DNA of 64,000 nucleotides from Pyrrhoderma lamaoense (Eukaryota; Basidiomycota; Agaricomycetes; Hymenochaetales; Hymenochaetaceae): the NCBI GenBank assembly GCA_002794735.1, contig NBAZ01000002.1:806001-870000 (forward strand), given 5' to 3'. Position 1 is the first letter of the stretch; every line of letters starts with the position of its first letter. Below the pieces are notes generated by a model. That model searched no databases. It had not been told where the DNA came from and saw only the letters and a program-made list of their open reading frames with translations. Positions 26,065-38,284 of this stretch are shown here, one piece after another. Made by a program: the position numbers and the translations under genes.

Positions 26065-29000
26065 AACGTTACTTTTCGCAGCGCTATCGATCCATTCCCG
26101 TATATACGAATCAAATGTGTATTTCCTTATTAATCCTACGCTACTATACCGTAGGACATATAGTTCTTGGCTATATCCATAATAATTAAAGAGTGAGACG
26201 AAATACAACGTAATCAGATATTAATAGATTATAATGGCATACAAAGTGTAGTTTAGTTGATTTCGTTAGGTGTCGACCTCACATCAAGTAGTAATTCATC
26301 AATCTTCCTTTGCTCCTTCTCGCGAGATTCAGTAATGTTATTGACCGCTTATTATACATCCAAGAGCTAGACGTTTCTCATCATTCCATCCTTGTGAGAA
26401 ACTTAGTTCCTTGTCTTGAGATCCATGAGCTAATCCTAGGAGCACTGGCCTCATTCCTCCATACCAGTTTGGTCGTCACTAAACCTATCTCCCCGCGCTG
26501 AATTGTTCTTCATTTTCTTCTTTTGAAGAAAGCCGATTGCTCTCATATGGATTTCATAAATCTCCTTTCGGACTGCATCGATATCTCGTTCAACTTGATG
26601 GGCCTGGTACAAAGGTGGCAGTCGAGCTTTCTCTTCATCCCAGAAATAGGACTTGTACGGGGACAAAGGAGACATAAATTTCCACAACTCAGTGAGATAT
26701 TTCTTGATGTCATTAAATTGCGGTGCAAGCACATCAATGACTTGACTGTGGAACTCATATTCGTCTCGCATCACAGCAGCCTTTTCGATTGCGAGACTAT
26801 GTGTTTCTTCCAAATGTATCGGGTCGTAATCCCATTCATAAATTATCGATTTACGCTCCACCATGCTGCACATGTTTATGCACTCGATAAAGGTCGCATT
26901 TTCCGACTGATTCCTGTATAATTCACAGCTATGCTCTAAGCATACCAGAGCAAGGTGTGGTATGTCGATTCTAGATCATGATAATATCTATGTTCGAAAA
27001 CGTGATGATTATATTCTTTATTCAACATATCATAGGCTAGAAATGGAAGTGATCCCTAGTAAAATCATTACTCAGTAGAGGTAAGATATATGAAAGCTAT
27101 GCATATTTACTACTCGTTCTCCTAAGCGCTCAGGTGCGCATTCATCTGTTTGGTTGACTGTACACTGGGAGTCAACCAAAAAGCACTTTCTCCCATTCTC
27201 AGTATTCACAAGAAGTAGATTGGTTGGATTAATATCTCGGTGGAGGACCCTATGCTGGGCATACATATCTATGATTACTATAAGCTTCGTGTCAGCTGTG
27301 AGATAATTGAATACACATAGATATACTCACAAAGAAATATATCCAGGAATGCATGTACCAGCTCTTCTAACGAATTGAATTTGTGAATCGGTCTCCCTAT
27401 TGTATCCAGTACACAACGGTGATGTTCACGATAATCACATTCCCCATTGTTCAGAAGATATATGTGATCAGAGCCTCTATCAACATGAATCAGTTGGCCA
27501 TGCTGTCGAAAGTCCTTTGTCCTCTCTCCCATATCCTCATGCAGCCAAACTCGTGCTACATTACTCAACCTTCAATCTTCTCCAATCTATTCATCCCATT
27601 CACCATATGCTTCTCTTCCACCCAGTAGTCTCGTACTATGAACTCACGTTCCATCACTTGCTCGTTATCCTCATTCTTGAAGTGCCCACACGCCCGCCAA
27701 ATTGTCATCCCTTGTCCATAACTCAAACTACTCCGATGGATTGTTTCTTTAATCTCCAGTTCTATTGGTTGCCCATCATGGTTTTTTAACAGTTACAGTC
27801 CGTTTACCATTAACTGTCTTGATCGTTGGATCGTAACCCAGATGTTTCTCGGGTGCGAACAGCAACCCGATCATCATTCTCAGGAATCCTTCCTTATCCT
27901 TGGTTATATCAATTTTCTCGGATATCACGACACCAGAGCGGTCATAAAAGAACAGTAGAGATTGGTATCTCGATTACGAAAGCAAGCATATAATTTCGGT
28001 TGTCTTGACTTGAGAAACGCGACGGACATACTTCAAGAACTTGTGAGCGAAACTCAGTTCACCTGAGCTTGAATCACCTCTAGACGTACAGTATACGTAG
28101 GTCATTAAAAGCTTCCACTGGACAACATCTTCACTGCAGTATCGATCAGCCTCCTTTTCTCATAATCTATCGGAACAATTGCGAGTATAGGTACTTTCTT
28201 CGTATTACGTGCATAATCATCATCGTCTCAGTAGTAGTATATTCCTTGTTAACGGTCTTCCACATTTATTACTGATTTCTTGAGCGATTTTATTCAAAAT
28301 TATAACAGTCTTCTCATCCGCATCAGGTCGTAAATATATCCTCTGGCCAATCTCTCCATTTATCCAGCTCGTTGTCATAATATGTTTCGGCACTCTCTAC
28401 TATGTCAGAAAGAGGACATGGGAGAGCGTCATCGGGTACAATTCGCAAGGCCAATTCGTGGAAAGATGTCTTGAGTGCGCGCATTGCGATGTTCACTGGA
28501 AGGAGTCTCGAACTACCCTGCAATAGTTAGATTACGATTTTCGCCCAAAAATTATGTTCTTGGGGAGACAAAGGAAATGAGAAGTCAGTCTTATCGTCGG
28601 TTCTTGATAGGTATAACGCGGCGGGGCTCAAGAGGAGTACAAGTACTTTCTGAGAAGCCGCTATTAGAAACTCTCTTCAGGTGGGGACTTCAAAAGAAAA
28701 GAGAACGCGTGTCAGATGGCAAGTCGCTACTTAAACGCGTCTCTAAAAGCACGTGCATGTGACATGTCTGCTATCATAATCATACTTCATCATAATATCT
28801 GCGACACCATATTAAGTGATTATACATTAACGGTTTCAATATGCGTATGTCTGATGTCACTCAGTAAAGAAAAATACACGAATACAAACAATCGAGAGAA
28901 TAAGCTTTGAAACCGAAAGAACACTTGAAAGCTTCTAGAATATAATTCATCTATGCATCCCGGTGGGAGGACATTGGTGTCATAAGAGCATATATGAGAA

Positions 29001-30275
29001 GGTGATAGTAGTATAGTATAAGCAATCCATGATATTAATCTATCATGCAACCATCATGTGTACCATACTACCAATGTCACTCTTGATATGATCGGTGCTA
29101 CCAACGGCCCACCAGACATGAGATACTGGAGGGGCTGTATACATTATGCTAGAATGTTAGTAGTTATAGAGGAAGATGCAATGCAAAGAGAGAACGAGAA
29201 AAAGAAAGAGACATGTGGGAGCATCATGGGAGAAATAAAGAAGAGAGAGCAGAAGTTGCCGAGTGCTTGATTTGTAAGCAAATTAAAGAAACGAGAATGT
29301 CTCAATGAGGGCTTAGTTATAACCGTGTGGAGTATTCCCAAGCCGGTTCCAGTATCGTCATGTACGGGATGGTACCGTATGGTATTAAACAAATAAATGT
29401 ACAGGAATCTCGATACATTTGAATTCGGTATCTGATGCATACGTATAAATACATGCTTGTCTTCATTCTGTTTAGAAGTGCAATGAACCATATATACAAT
29501 GCATGCACAAGCACTAATACAACACTTTAGTTGAATGCGAAGCCAATCAGCACATACGCAAGTGATAGTGGTAGAGCTAGTTTCGGGACCAAGCACAAGA
29601 GAAGAGGGGTTTCGGCATCTAAGATCCATGGATGAGGATGGTCCATTTGGGATTTGCGTGCCTTATTGACATCCAAGTACCCCTATTCAAGCCACTCAGC
29701 CGAGTTAGATAAAACATAAAATAGTCAGGCTGAGGTAACATGGAATAGAGTAGATTGTAGAGGAAGAATGGTAGATAGTGATATAGCGTTATATAGAAGG
29801 AGAAGCGAAACGTGATGAATGTGCGTCATTGATGTCATAGGGTACATTGAACATTGATATTATTGCATGAAACAGTGATTTAATGAAGTACTAGACCATG
29901 TCGGATACTCTCGTCAAGCTTAATTACATGTCTGCTTATCTTTTAGTTTATTAACCCTGTTTGATTTCATGAACAGTTATATCATTGAGAGTGCATGTGC
30001 ACGCACATGTTAGCCACATTCTTCGAACTACTAGCCCCGTACTTCTGACACCGAGTCATTTGTATTGGCTTACGATTCTGGAGTTGAATAGGCCGTTGTA
30101 GTGCAATTAGGGTCCTAGACAATCGAACGTCCTAGAACTGTAAGCAGTGTACATGTATTGCTGTGTTCTTAAAACATGATGCTACAATTCTGATGAATGG
30201 TCCACAAACACGGATAATTTGAGCGAAAAGTGTGGAGCACATTGCCTGTTTTCTTTTCCGTCAACAATTGCCGCT
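26065..30275. repeat. Tandem duplication unit B (FunK1 gene plus flanks)
   Basis: Right copy of the duplication, in the same orientation as unit A. It is about 0.55 kb longer because of a segment at roughly 29530-30120 that has no counterpart in A (25860-25890). The right end matches A through CTGTAAGCAGTGTA and TCTTTTCCGTCAAC. Confidence 0.85.
26451..28484 (-). pseudogene. FunK1 fungal-type protein kinase, copy B, frame disrupted
   Basis: Minus strand, ATG at 28484 (MRALKTSFHELALRIVPDDA). The N-terminal half has several one-base differences from copy A that break the frame, for example near 28326 (GG against GGG), 28335 and 27955, with an extra A near 27787. The kinase core is better preserved than in A: MYAQHRVLHRDINPTNLLLV, CFLVDSQCTV at the DFG position, GSLPFLAYDML and HRYYHDLEST. 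One break near 26938 (a short A run) separates HDLEST from a good C-terminal frame ending GMEE at 26451. A 35-nt intron lies at 27296-27330, at the same site as in A. The beta-3 Lys is again Arg in the matching stretch. It is either a degenerating duplicate or a gene hit by assembly indels. Confidence 0.7.
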
Positions 30276-30768
30276 GGTGAGTGGGTTTTATGTGGGGAGG
30301 ATATGTATGGAGGTTTAAGAGATGAATACAGCTGCAGGCGGAGAATTTACTTCCGTAAACGGAACGTGGGACGTGACGTAGTGTGACGCACGAGCTTTTT
30401 TTCAAAAGTAGAAGCCGAGTGCAGTCATTCAGTTACTTTGAACACTTGAATGCTTGAATATAGTCACAGTAAGTGCGAGGATTACTTTCTGTGACTTGAT
30501 CTCGGATCTCGTCCCCTTTCGGGTTTCATCTTTAAATAGCACTAATTGAGCCGAGTGTTGTACTACTGTACTGTTACTGTACAAGAGCACAGGCGCTTAG
30601 CACCAACTCGAAGGATACACCGTGTTAAATACGTTTCCCCTCCTCAATTCGATTCGGTCTTCGAACTTCCCAGTCCTTCAAGTTCACCAACAGATTTGCT
30701 TGCTAAACAGCCGTCTTAACTTCACCCATAACCTTCGTATTCTCCGAACGCCAACTTTGTACTCTAAC
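28485..30768. other. 5' flank of FunK1 copy B and upstream region of a DUF6699 gene
   Basis: 28550-28800 repeats the promoter-side segment of copy A. 29530-30120 is unique to unit B and holds no coding frame I recognise. 30276-30768 leads into the next plus-strand gene. Confidence 0.45.
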
Positions 30769-32811
30769 ATGTACGGTTCCCATGCCCCTCATCCTCCCCC
30801 TCCTCCTCAGCAGCATCCGTACCAGTATATTTCACAACAAAAACAATATGCTACTCACCCCAATTACCAATCCTCCCATCCACACGTACCCCAGCTTCCA
30901 CCCCTCCCCCGTCCTCAGCACCTCCAAATACACAGCGCACTCGACCCAAGCTTCATGGCTTCCTTTAAGCGCCTAGTATCCCACAAGGGGTCCTGCCTCG
31001 ACCTCGATATGACTCAGCGCGTCGACTGGCTCTCTAGACGAGCTTATTTTTTGGATGAACCTGCCACGAGGCCTCCAACTTGTGAGTTGACCATTGCGTG
31101 CCCGGAGATTGCGGAGCTTATTATACTTGGAAGAGGGGATGGAGTAATTGGTCCTGATGCTGACCGTGAAGCCGTTAGTCCTGCGAACGCTAATACTCGA
31201 GTTGAGAATGCTGGTAATGTTGGTATGCAGAATATTGATGGCAATAACGGAGATGATGGTAAGACTGAGACTGCCCAATTTAGTAATTGTATGTTAATAT
31301 TTGATTGTAGATGACGATGATGGACGAGGAGAAAACAACTTTGTTGGTGGTTTTATTGATAGTGGAGTTGGTATGGGCTTTAGTCCTGGGCAGACGAACT
31401 TGAAGATGATACCGGAAGCAGTTGATAACGATTTGATAATGATTATCATGATGCTGCCAACGGATACAGTTATAGATATGGAGAGGTATATGGGGATCGA
31501 GATGGGGACACATATGGACTCGACCGTGAACGTAGAAACTCTGAGGACACAGCTTCGTCTACTTATCACGATCATGAAGCGGCTCTACAATTCATCGCGA
31601 ATACCAACACTCTGACTACTGGTAATGTTAACAACATTTCTGGACCTTACTACCCTAAACACACCTCCCCGACTAAAAATAAACACATACCTTTTTCCAC
31701 CCCAAGACCCAATAATAGTAACAACAACAGCAGTGGTTGGCCTACTATTCCTCTTTCATCCTCACCACCATTTCCAATACCCCCAGTATCACATTTCCCT
31801 CTCACAATCTCAACCCGAATTCGAATCTGAATCCTGGTCCCTCCACTTTCCCTGCTGCACCCGCACAAACTACGTCCCCTCCATCTACTACACAATACCC
31901 GGCCCCACAGACCTACGCAATCCTCCACATCTCCACGCTCCCCTCAGAGCGTCCAATAACAGTCCGAGATGTCCTATCTCATCTTGACCGATTCCTCTAC
32001 ACCGACCTCCCGCCATCACTCTGGCCTTCAGACCCACTTGCACAAGAACGAATAGAGGCAGCGCATAGGTTGAGGGTGAAACATTGTATGAAGACGCATG
32101 GGACGAAAGGGTTCACGAGAAACAGGAGGCTTAGTGAGCTTTCGAATCGTTCTTGGGGTCCTGGATCGGGGTCCGAGAAGGGATTAGGACTTGGGGAGGG
32201 TTTGGACGAAGTGGCAGTGTGAGTGGGTCTAGGGCGGTTAGTAGGACTGGATCGTATAATAGTCAGTATTATCAAAACCATGTCCGGAATCAGCATCTTG
32301 CTTCATCATCAAATAGTTACTCTGGCATCACGAGAGGAGTCAACGGTGTTGTTGGAAGCGCAACAAATGGGAGAGGCACCCCAAGCAAAGACCCAGCAAC
32401 AAGAGGAATAGGAGGTTTCCCATCCATCGGAGGCGGTATCAAAGATTTCAGCTTTGGAAACGGTTTTGGATACGGTATTGGTGCGGGTGGATACTCCTAC
32501 AATGCCCCTCTTTGTTTTATGCAAGTGGTTGAGTGTGCTCGGAGAGACGAAGAAGGGAAGTTGGTAGGTAGGGATAGGAAGGTTGCTGCTAGGATTGACT
32601 GGCTTGGGGGCAAGTTCTTTTTCCAGGGGTTGAAGAAAGCTGAGAGGGCGTTGTGTGAGGAGTGGGAAGGGGCAATTGTTAGGAATGCGATTGATAATTA
32701 TGCTTCTGGGGGAGGTGATGGGGTGCTAGTTTTATCGATGCTGATGGGAATGTGCATATTGATTTTGTGTTGAATATGGAAGGTCCTTGGGCTAGAAGGA
32801 GGAAGATGTGA
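30769..32811 (+). CDS. DUF6699 domain protein with long low-complexity inserts
   Basis: ATG at 30769 gives a Pro/Gln/His-rich N-terminus, then DUF6699 sequence: LQIHSALDPSFMASFKRLVS, MTQRVDWLSRRAYFLDEPAT, a long insert rich in Asp/Gly/Asn and later Ser/Pro, ITVRDVLSHLDRFLY, and finally CFMQVVECARRDEEGK, RIDWLGGKFFFQGL. The stop at 32809-32811 follows NVHIDFVLNMEGPWARR. The frame changes several times (near 31300, 31430, 31800, 32170, 32720), some in repetitive codons. I cannot exclude small introns in the insert, but no clear GT-AG pair of normal length explains all changes. Homologue of the minus-strand gene at 19386-20386; both have the domain split by an insert. Function unknown. Confidence 0.65.
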
Positions 32812-34181
32812 TCTGACTTCCCCTCCCATCCTCTCAACTTTTGTCACGTATACCATCTTCTCGGGCTCGAGTGCATGCTCTATGTACTTCCTCTACCTTT
32901 TTTGGTATTATTTTTGATAATCTCCTCTGGTCTTTATGATTTTATGGTCTCGGCACAGCTTGTCCTCAGTTATCTAATGGGTTTTTCTCCTTTTTTCTCC
33001 TATTTCTTATGCGAACATTCTCTTTCCTTTCCTTCCGAGGACTTTTAATATGTAATACGAACGAATGAACGGACAACTAGTCTTGCATCTTTTTATGTTC
33101 TGGAGAGCGCGTTTTATGACTACTGCGTAGCACATCTATTCCTCGTCCCTCATCTAGTAGTAATCTATTTCTGTTTCTTTCTGTTTCTCTCTCTCTCTTC
33201 TATGCATTCAATACTGTAATTGCATCTGTTTTGTTTTACTCTCTAGGCTCTCTATCCTCACTCTTTATCTCCTTCTCTAGTCCTAGTATGGTTCTCTTGA
33301 TCTAGCATCTTGCAATCTTTCTTCATCTCACACGATACTGCGATGCCCAACTCCCGGTTCCAGTTCCGTTCTCTTTTCTGCTGTCTCGATGTCCTATTAT
33401 CTCACTGTTCTTACTACAACATTGCCTCCTTGCGTTACTGTTCTCTGTGTTGACCACTTGTTCTATTCTTCCCGTTTTTTTATGTCTTCCTTATCTCTCA
33501 AGTTCTTCAGTTTGTGCTCTCTCAGTGTGGTGCTTACGCTTGTACTTGTAAGGTATATGACTGTGTCGTATGATTTATGTGTGTGTATGTCGATGTCGTG
33601 TCTACTAGCTATTAGTGTTGTTGTATTTTGCTAGTAATAATATCAGGTTATGACATATCTTGATTGTGATTTTGAGCCAGACCAAGACAGCGTGGTCGAA
33701 GCTCAGCTCTTTCATATCAGACATTCATACAGCATACGATTTATGGTTTCATATCTCATACGGGTTTACTTAGTTTGAGATTCCATATAAACATATGTGT
33801 TTTGAGAACGGGAGTTATGAGTAACTAGATATACAGAGTAGCTGTATCAGAAGAGTTAGGACGAGGCCTGATAGATTGGGTTCACTTCACATTCAATCTT
33901 TTGCAACTTTATATATAACCCAATCCCTTTTTCTATATGGGCACGTGATCGCGTCTGAGCACACAATTGAGAACCTAGCGCATACTATCACATTGATCGA
34001 TTGCTTCTCCTTTCTATATTTTCTCTACTAGATCGTCTACATATACCAGTGAGAACCTAGTAGAAATAGATACAATCGCTCACTTTCTTTGCATCTTACG
34101 CCGAGAATCAAATTGGTATTTCGAACTTACAGGGCGATTGTACCAAATACTGTAATTCGCGAGTTCGCGAGATAATTTCTT
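32812..34181. other. Intergenic, T-rich, no gene seen
   Basis: 3' flank of the DUF6699 gene with long pyrimidine-rich stretches (32990-33060, 33170-33280), followed by the upstream region of FunK1 copy C. TTCGCGAG is directly repeated at about 34158-34173, shortly before the ATG. Confidence 0.5.
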
Positions 34182-36132
34182 GTGATGACTGTGTTCAAAA
34201 CACGTTTCCATCTCCTCGCACCAGTACTAGTACCCGATGATGCTCTTCCATGCCCGCCTTCCGTTATGGTTGAGAAAGCTGATGCTTTTTATGACAAACA
34301 AACATGTCAATGGAAAGGGTGGTATCAGAAAGCTGATTCCGCTTGTATTCGACGGAGATCAAATGCTGCCGGTATCTTAAACAAGATTGCTCAAGAAATC
34401 AGTAAAAGCTGTGGAACACCTTTGACGAGGAAGTATAGTCCTTACATTTATAATCCTCAACTTGTTTATGATGCTCGTGATCCTCTATTCGCAATTGTTC
34501 CAAATGACTACTCGCGATCAGATATCAGACATAGTACCGTAAAATACGACGTATTCATGGCGTACGCGGTAAGCAAGATCGACAATCATATTGAGACGGA
34601 GGATGGAGAACTCGCAGATAATGTCCGAGCAGCTTTCATCACTCAAGAAACCCGAATGTATATGACTGTCTGCATTTTTAAAGACACTACCCTTAAACTA
34701 CTTTTGTACGACCGTTCTGGCCTTATCATGACTGATAAAATCGATATACACAAGGACAAAGAAGATTTTTTGCGAGTCGCAGTTGGGTTACTGTTTGTAC
34801 CCGAAAAATATCTCGGTTACGATCCATCAATCAAGACAGTTGATGGGAAGCGAATGATAACTGTGAAGAAAAAGAATGGGGTACCATTGGACTTGGAGAT
34901 CAAGGAGACGCTGTTCCATAGTGATATGATATATGGACAAGGAATGACAATTTGGCGAGCGTGTGGACGTTACAAGGACGATAATAACGAGATAGCTACG
35001 GAACGTGAGTTCATAATAAGGGATTATTGGATCGAAGAGAAAAATATGTTGAGTGGAATTGATAAATTGGAGAAACTTGAAGATGTTAGCCATGTAGCAC
35101 AGACTTGGATGTATGAGGACATGGGAGAGAGGACAAAAGACTTTCGACAGCATGGCGAACTATACGAATTTCGTCGTGTTTACGGACGTAACTATGATTT
35201 CCGGAGATATGACGAGTTTGATCATCGTGAGCATCGTCGCTGTGTTCTAGATATATCTGGAACTCCTATCGAAATGTTCAGGTCATCAGAAGAACTAGTT
35301 CATGCATTCTTAAATATCTTCCTCAGTGCGTATATCTGTGTGTACTAGGGATTGCAACTGACGAGAAGACTATAGTGATCATTGATTTGTACGACAAGCA
35401 TAGGGTACTCCATCGGGACATCAATCCAAATAATCTACTTTTTGTAGGAAATAATGATAGGAGGGAGTGTTACATAGTTGGAACTGAGTACACAATCTGC
35501 CAAATCGAAGATCGTGCACGCGAATGTCTTAGAGAACGGGCAGTAAGCATTATCTCTTAACTATATCATATTATACTGCAATATAATGACGATTTACTTA
35601 GGGAGTAATCCCGTTCATGTCTTGTGATATGTTGGAAAAAAGCTCTACCTTCGAACATAGATATTATCATGATTTGGAATCGGCGTTCTATGCTTTGATC
35701 TATATCTGCATCTGCGGTCGAAGTCGTGAAGACAAATTGCTATTTGCTTTGGATCCCACCTGGGTAAACTCATCTTCAATCCGTGACATTGCAATTGTAA
35801 GGCATGAGTCCCTCTCTCCGGAGTACTTTAAGTTGTTTTTTCTTGATCGGTTCCCACGGCGTCTCAAGTACATAAAGAGATACATCAAAGAATTACGTGG
35901 ATTTTTGTTTCCGCCACTACGTGATCCATGTTGGCGCCCCTTTTGCGATGAAAAGGCAATACCGAAACTATATATGTCCCCATTTATTGAACGAGATATT
36001 AGTGCTGTACGTCAGGAAATTTATGAAATCCATATGAGAGCATTCCGGTTTCTGGAAAAGAAAAAGGACGAGAATGGAAACCGTATGACGGCGACCGGGC
36101 CTCTGGAAGGGGAAAGTTCAGAGGAGGATTGA
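34182..36132 (+). CDS. FunK1 fungal-type protein kinase, copy C (intact frame, degenerate active site)
   Basis: The first exon runs from the ATG at 34182 to about 35304; the frame then continues through a 40-nt intron (about 35305-35344) and a 59-nt intron (about 35544-35602). The FunK1 N-terminal region (LLLYDRSGLIMTDKIDIHKD, LGYDPSIKTVDGKRMITVKK) is followed by the kinase domain: YGQGMTIWRACG, EFIIRDYWIEEK, HRDINPNNLLFV, GVIPFMSCDML, HRYYHDLESAFYALIY. The HRD loop with its Asn is present, but the beta-3 Lys is Arg (IIRDYW) and the DFG-position Asp is missing (YIVGTEYT, where copies A and B have LVDSQ). It may be a pseudokinase. Opposite in orientation to A and B and more diverged. The C-terminus is Glu/Lys-rich, ending GESSEED. 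Confidence 0.85.
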
Positions 36133-37160
36133 GATTGAGATAGAATATTAGAATACTGTCAATGTATAAGAAAAAGACTATTGTTAGATCATTAATAAAG
36201 TCATATCTAGCAATCACTATGATGCCAACTCAGATACCAACCATCTTCACGACTAGTTTGTAATCTAGGTACAAGTAAAGGAGATGTGAAAGTCGGCTCA
36301 TGAACATACTTATTAATCTTTTCGGCACATCCTTTGGGAAGTAAATTTGTGTTCAATGCACTATGTATGTATGTTATCCGATTAAATTTTTTGTTCTCCA
36401 ATCTATTGTACGAACATGTCACAACACTAGTAAGTATACTTGGGTTATATGCTTTTTTTGTTTCTTGCACTTATATAAGTAGGTCACTTATATTGAACCC
36501 GGCACCGTCCAAATATGAGAGAATTCACCTCTGAAAAATAGGAGTAAAAATAGTAGGTCATCTGAAAACAGACGTTCATCCGTTTTCTTGACCAAGATTA
36601 CTCAAAACATAGATTTTGAATGAAGACAATGAAGGAACACAGTACTAAGTTCAAGGATGATGGATCATATGGAGAACTAGGGGCATACAGTGCGAATCGT
36701 GATCTGTCTAGACTCAGAGCACCCCTACACAGGTTTTGGCATCTCGAATCTTACCCGATTATACTTTTTCATGCTTAGTATCTGTCATGGCAGAAATTTC
36801 TTATGAATTGACCACTATTGATCTCCATACCCCATCCTATGTCTATGTTTTGAGGATAACTCAGAATCAGGAATCATCATACCTCCGATTTAGAAAGCGT
36901 TAGGGACCTGTCGACCTGTTAAATGGTCCATACTTCAAGCTCCAAAAAGATAGAGATAAAGGGGAAAGGAGAAACTAAGCGAGTTCTTGGTTTCTTACAC
37001 TTCTTTCTACAATTTCATGGATGATCAGACACGCTGCAGAGTGGATAGTGAAGAATTAAAATTGATTATTCTCCGAGAAGGATGGAAGGCCTTAGAAGAG
37101 CTAGTTAGGAAACGAATTCTAGACCGTTGACCGAGATTTATATAACAGTATGACTAAAGA
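36133..37160. other. Intergenic, no gene seen
   Basis: AT-rich spacer between the 3' ends of two convergent genes. No coding frame or RNA gene is recognised. Confidence 0.5.
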
Positions 37161-37831
37161 CTATATGACAGTGTCCTTAGCCAAAACACCCGAGGCCGCA
37201 GGGAGAACCTGATCTTCGTCTCTTCCTGTGAGGTGGAAATATAAAGTAAACGAAGTCAAATAAACAGAAAGCATTGTTAAAAGGGGGTGATATAGAAAAA
37301 CGAGATGCCCCACCTTCCAAAAACTTTTGCATAAATGTTCGTTCCGGTCTAGTCTTCGGTTGCAAAAGTTGCCCCAAAATATGAGACTCCTGTGCCCAAC
37401 AATTCATCACTTCCTGATAGTTCTGGTGGCCTTTGAGGAGAAGAACGTCAATGACCTTTGGGTCAGATACATAGCGATGTCGCTCAATCTCGGAGCGCAC
37501 GGCATGTCGGATGTCGGATGGGGAACAGTTGAGTCCGAAGGAGGCAATAATCTCCGGGGCCTTTTCCAGTTTCCAGTTGAGTTGAGTTGACATGGGTTTC
37601 AATTTTTATAGAGTAGCCAATAAAGCGACGAACAGTGTTGGTATACATAGAATAAATAATATAAGTAACGGTCAAAGTATTAATTCGATGAAAATGTAAC
37701 AGTGATTTTGACGTGTTTGTACGCACAGAACGACACCAATTTCTATAGAGTTGTAGAACACGTTTGCGAGCGATAGTTGGGTTGCCAGACACGCGTGATA
37801 CTTGCGACAAACGGGAAGGAATGGTTGTCAT
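37161..37831 (-). CDS. Complex I accessory LYR subunit, NDUFA6/B14 type
   Basis: Three exons on the minus strand: 37727-37831, 37314-37560 and 37161-37225, summing to 417 nt and 138 residues, which is normal for the family. The N-terminus MTTIPSRLSQVSRVSGNPTI leads to the LYR motif VLQLYRNW. The core SPSDIRHAVRSEIERHRYV, VIDVLLLKGHQNYQEVMNCW and QKFLEGRDEDQVLPAASG is diagnostic. The protein binds mitochondrial acyl carrier protein through its LYR helices in the peripheral arm of NADH:ubiquinone oxidoreductase. The frame is clean across all splice sites. The gene diverges from the PP28 gene across 453 bp. Confidence 0.95.
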
Positions 37832-38284
37832 CTTTCTCTTCTAATCTTTAGTCTACAAACATCAGCTCTTAGTCTTCAGTGCTCAAGGGTTCAGTCGGCC
37901 GTTCTTACCTTGTCGGCCGTCAAGAACCAGCTTTAAAACCTATAGACGAAAGTCAAAAGCTCGTCTTGTTGTCTCCGAGTTATCAACGACGTTGTCTGAA
38001 GGGAAGTTAGCTTTCTCCTGCTATAGTATTACTACTAGAAAGGTTTCTCGAACGCGATGTGAAAGCACGGGATTCGGATTGGGCCAAAAACCTAATCCCA
38101 GTAAGGCTATTGTTACGTAATACAACTTTGCTTCTAACTCTGTCAAATTCCCTTTTTTGTTCTCTTTATCAACCGTAACAATAAGCAAAGTTCTTCTGCC
38201 TCACCCTCTCACTCTGTGCCACCTCGACGCCCAAGAACATCTGCATCAACAACCTATAATAACTGAAACTACTTTTCTCAAGAG
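37832..38284. promoter_or_regulatory. Divergent intergenic region (NDUFA6-type and PP28 genes)
   Basis: A 453-bp spacer between two divergent ATGs, with pyrimidine-rich DNA before the PP28 start. A shared promoter is inferred from layout only; no specific motif is claimed. Confidence 0.35.

Noticed and set aside
22345..30275. Retrotransposon with long terminal repeats as an explanation for the duplicated units
   Set aside because: The repeats contain the kinase genes themselves, are intron-bearing and show no reverse transcriptase, integrase or primer-binding site.
31287..31308. A 22-nt GT-AG stretch in the second DUF6699 gene as an intron
   Set aside because: Far below any plausible spliceosomal intron length; a sequence indel explains the frame change better.
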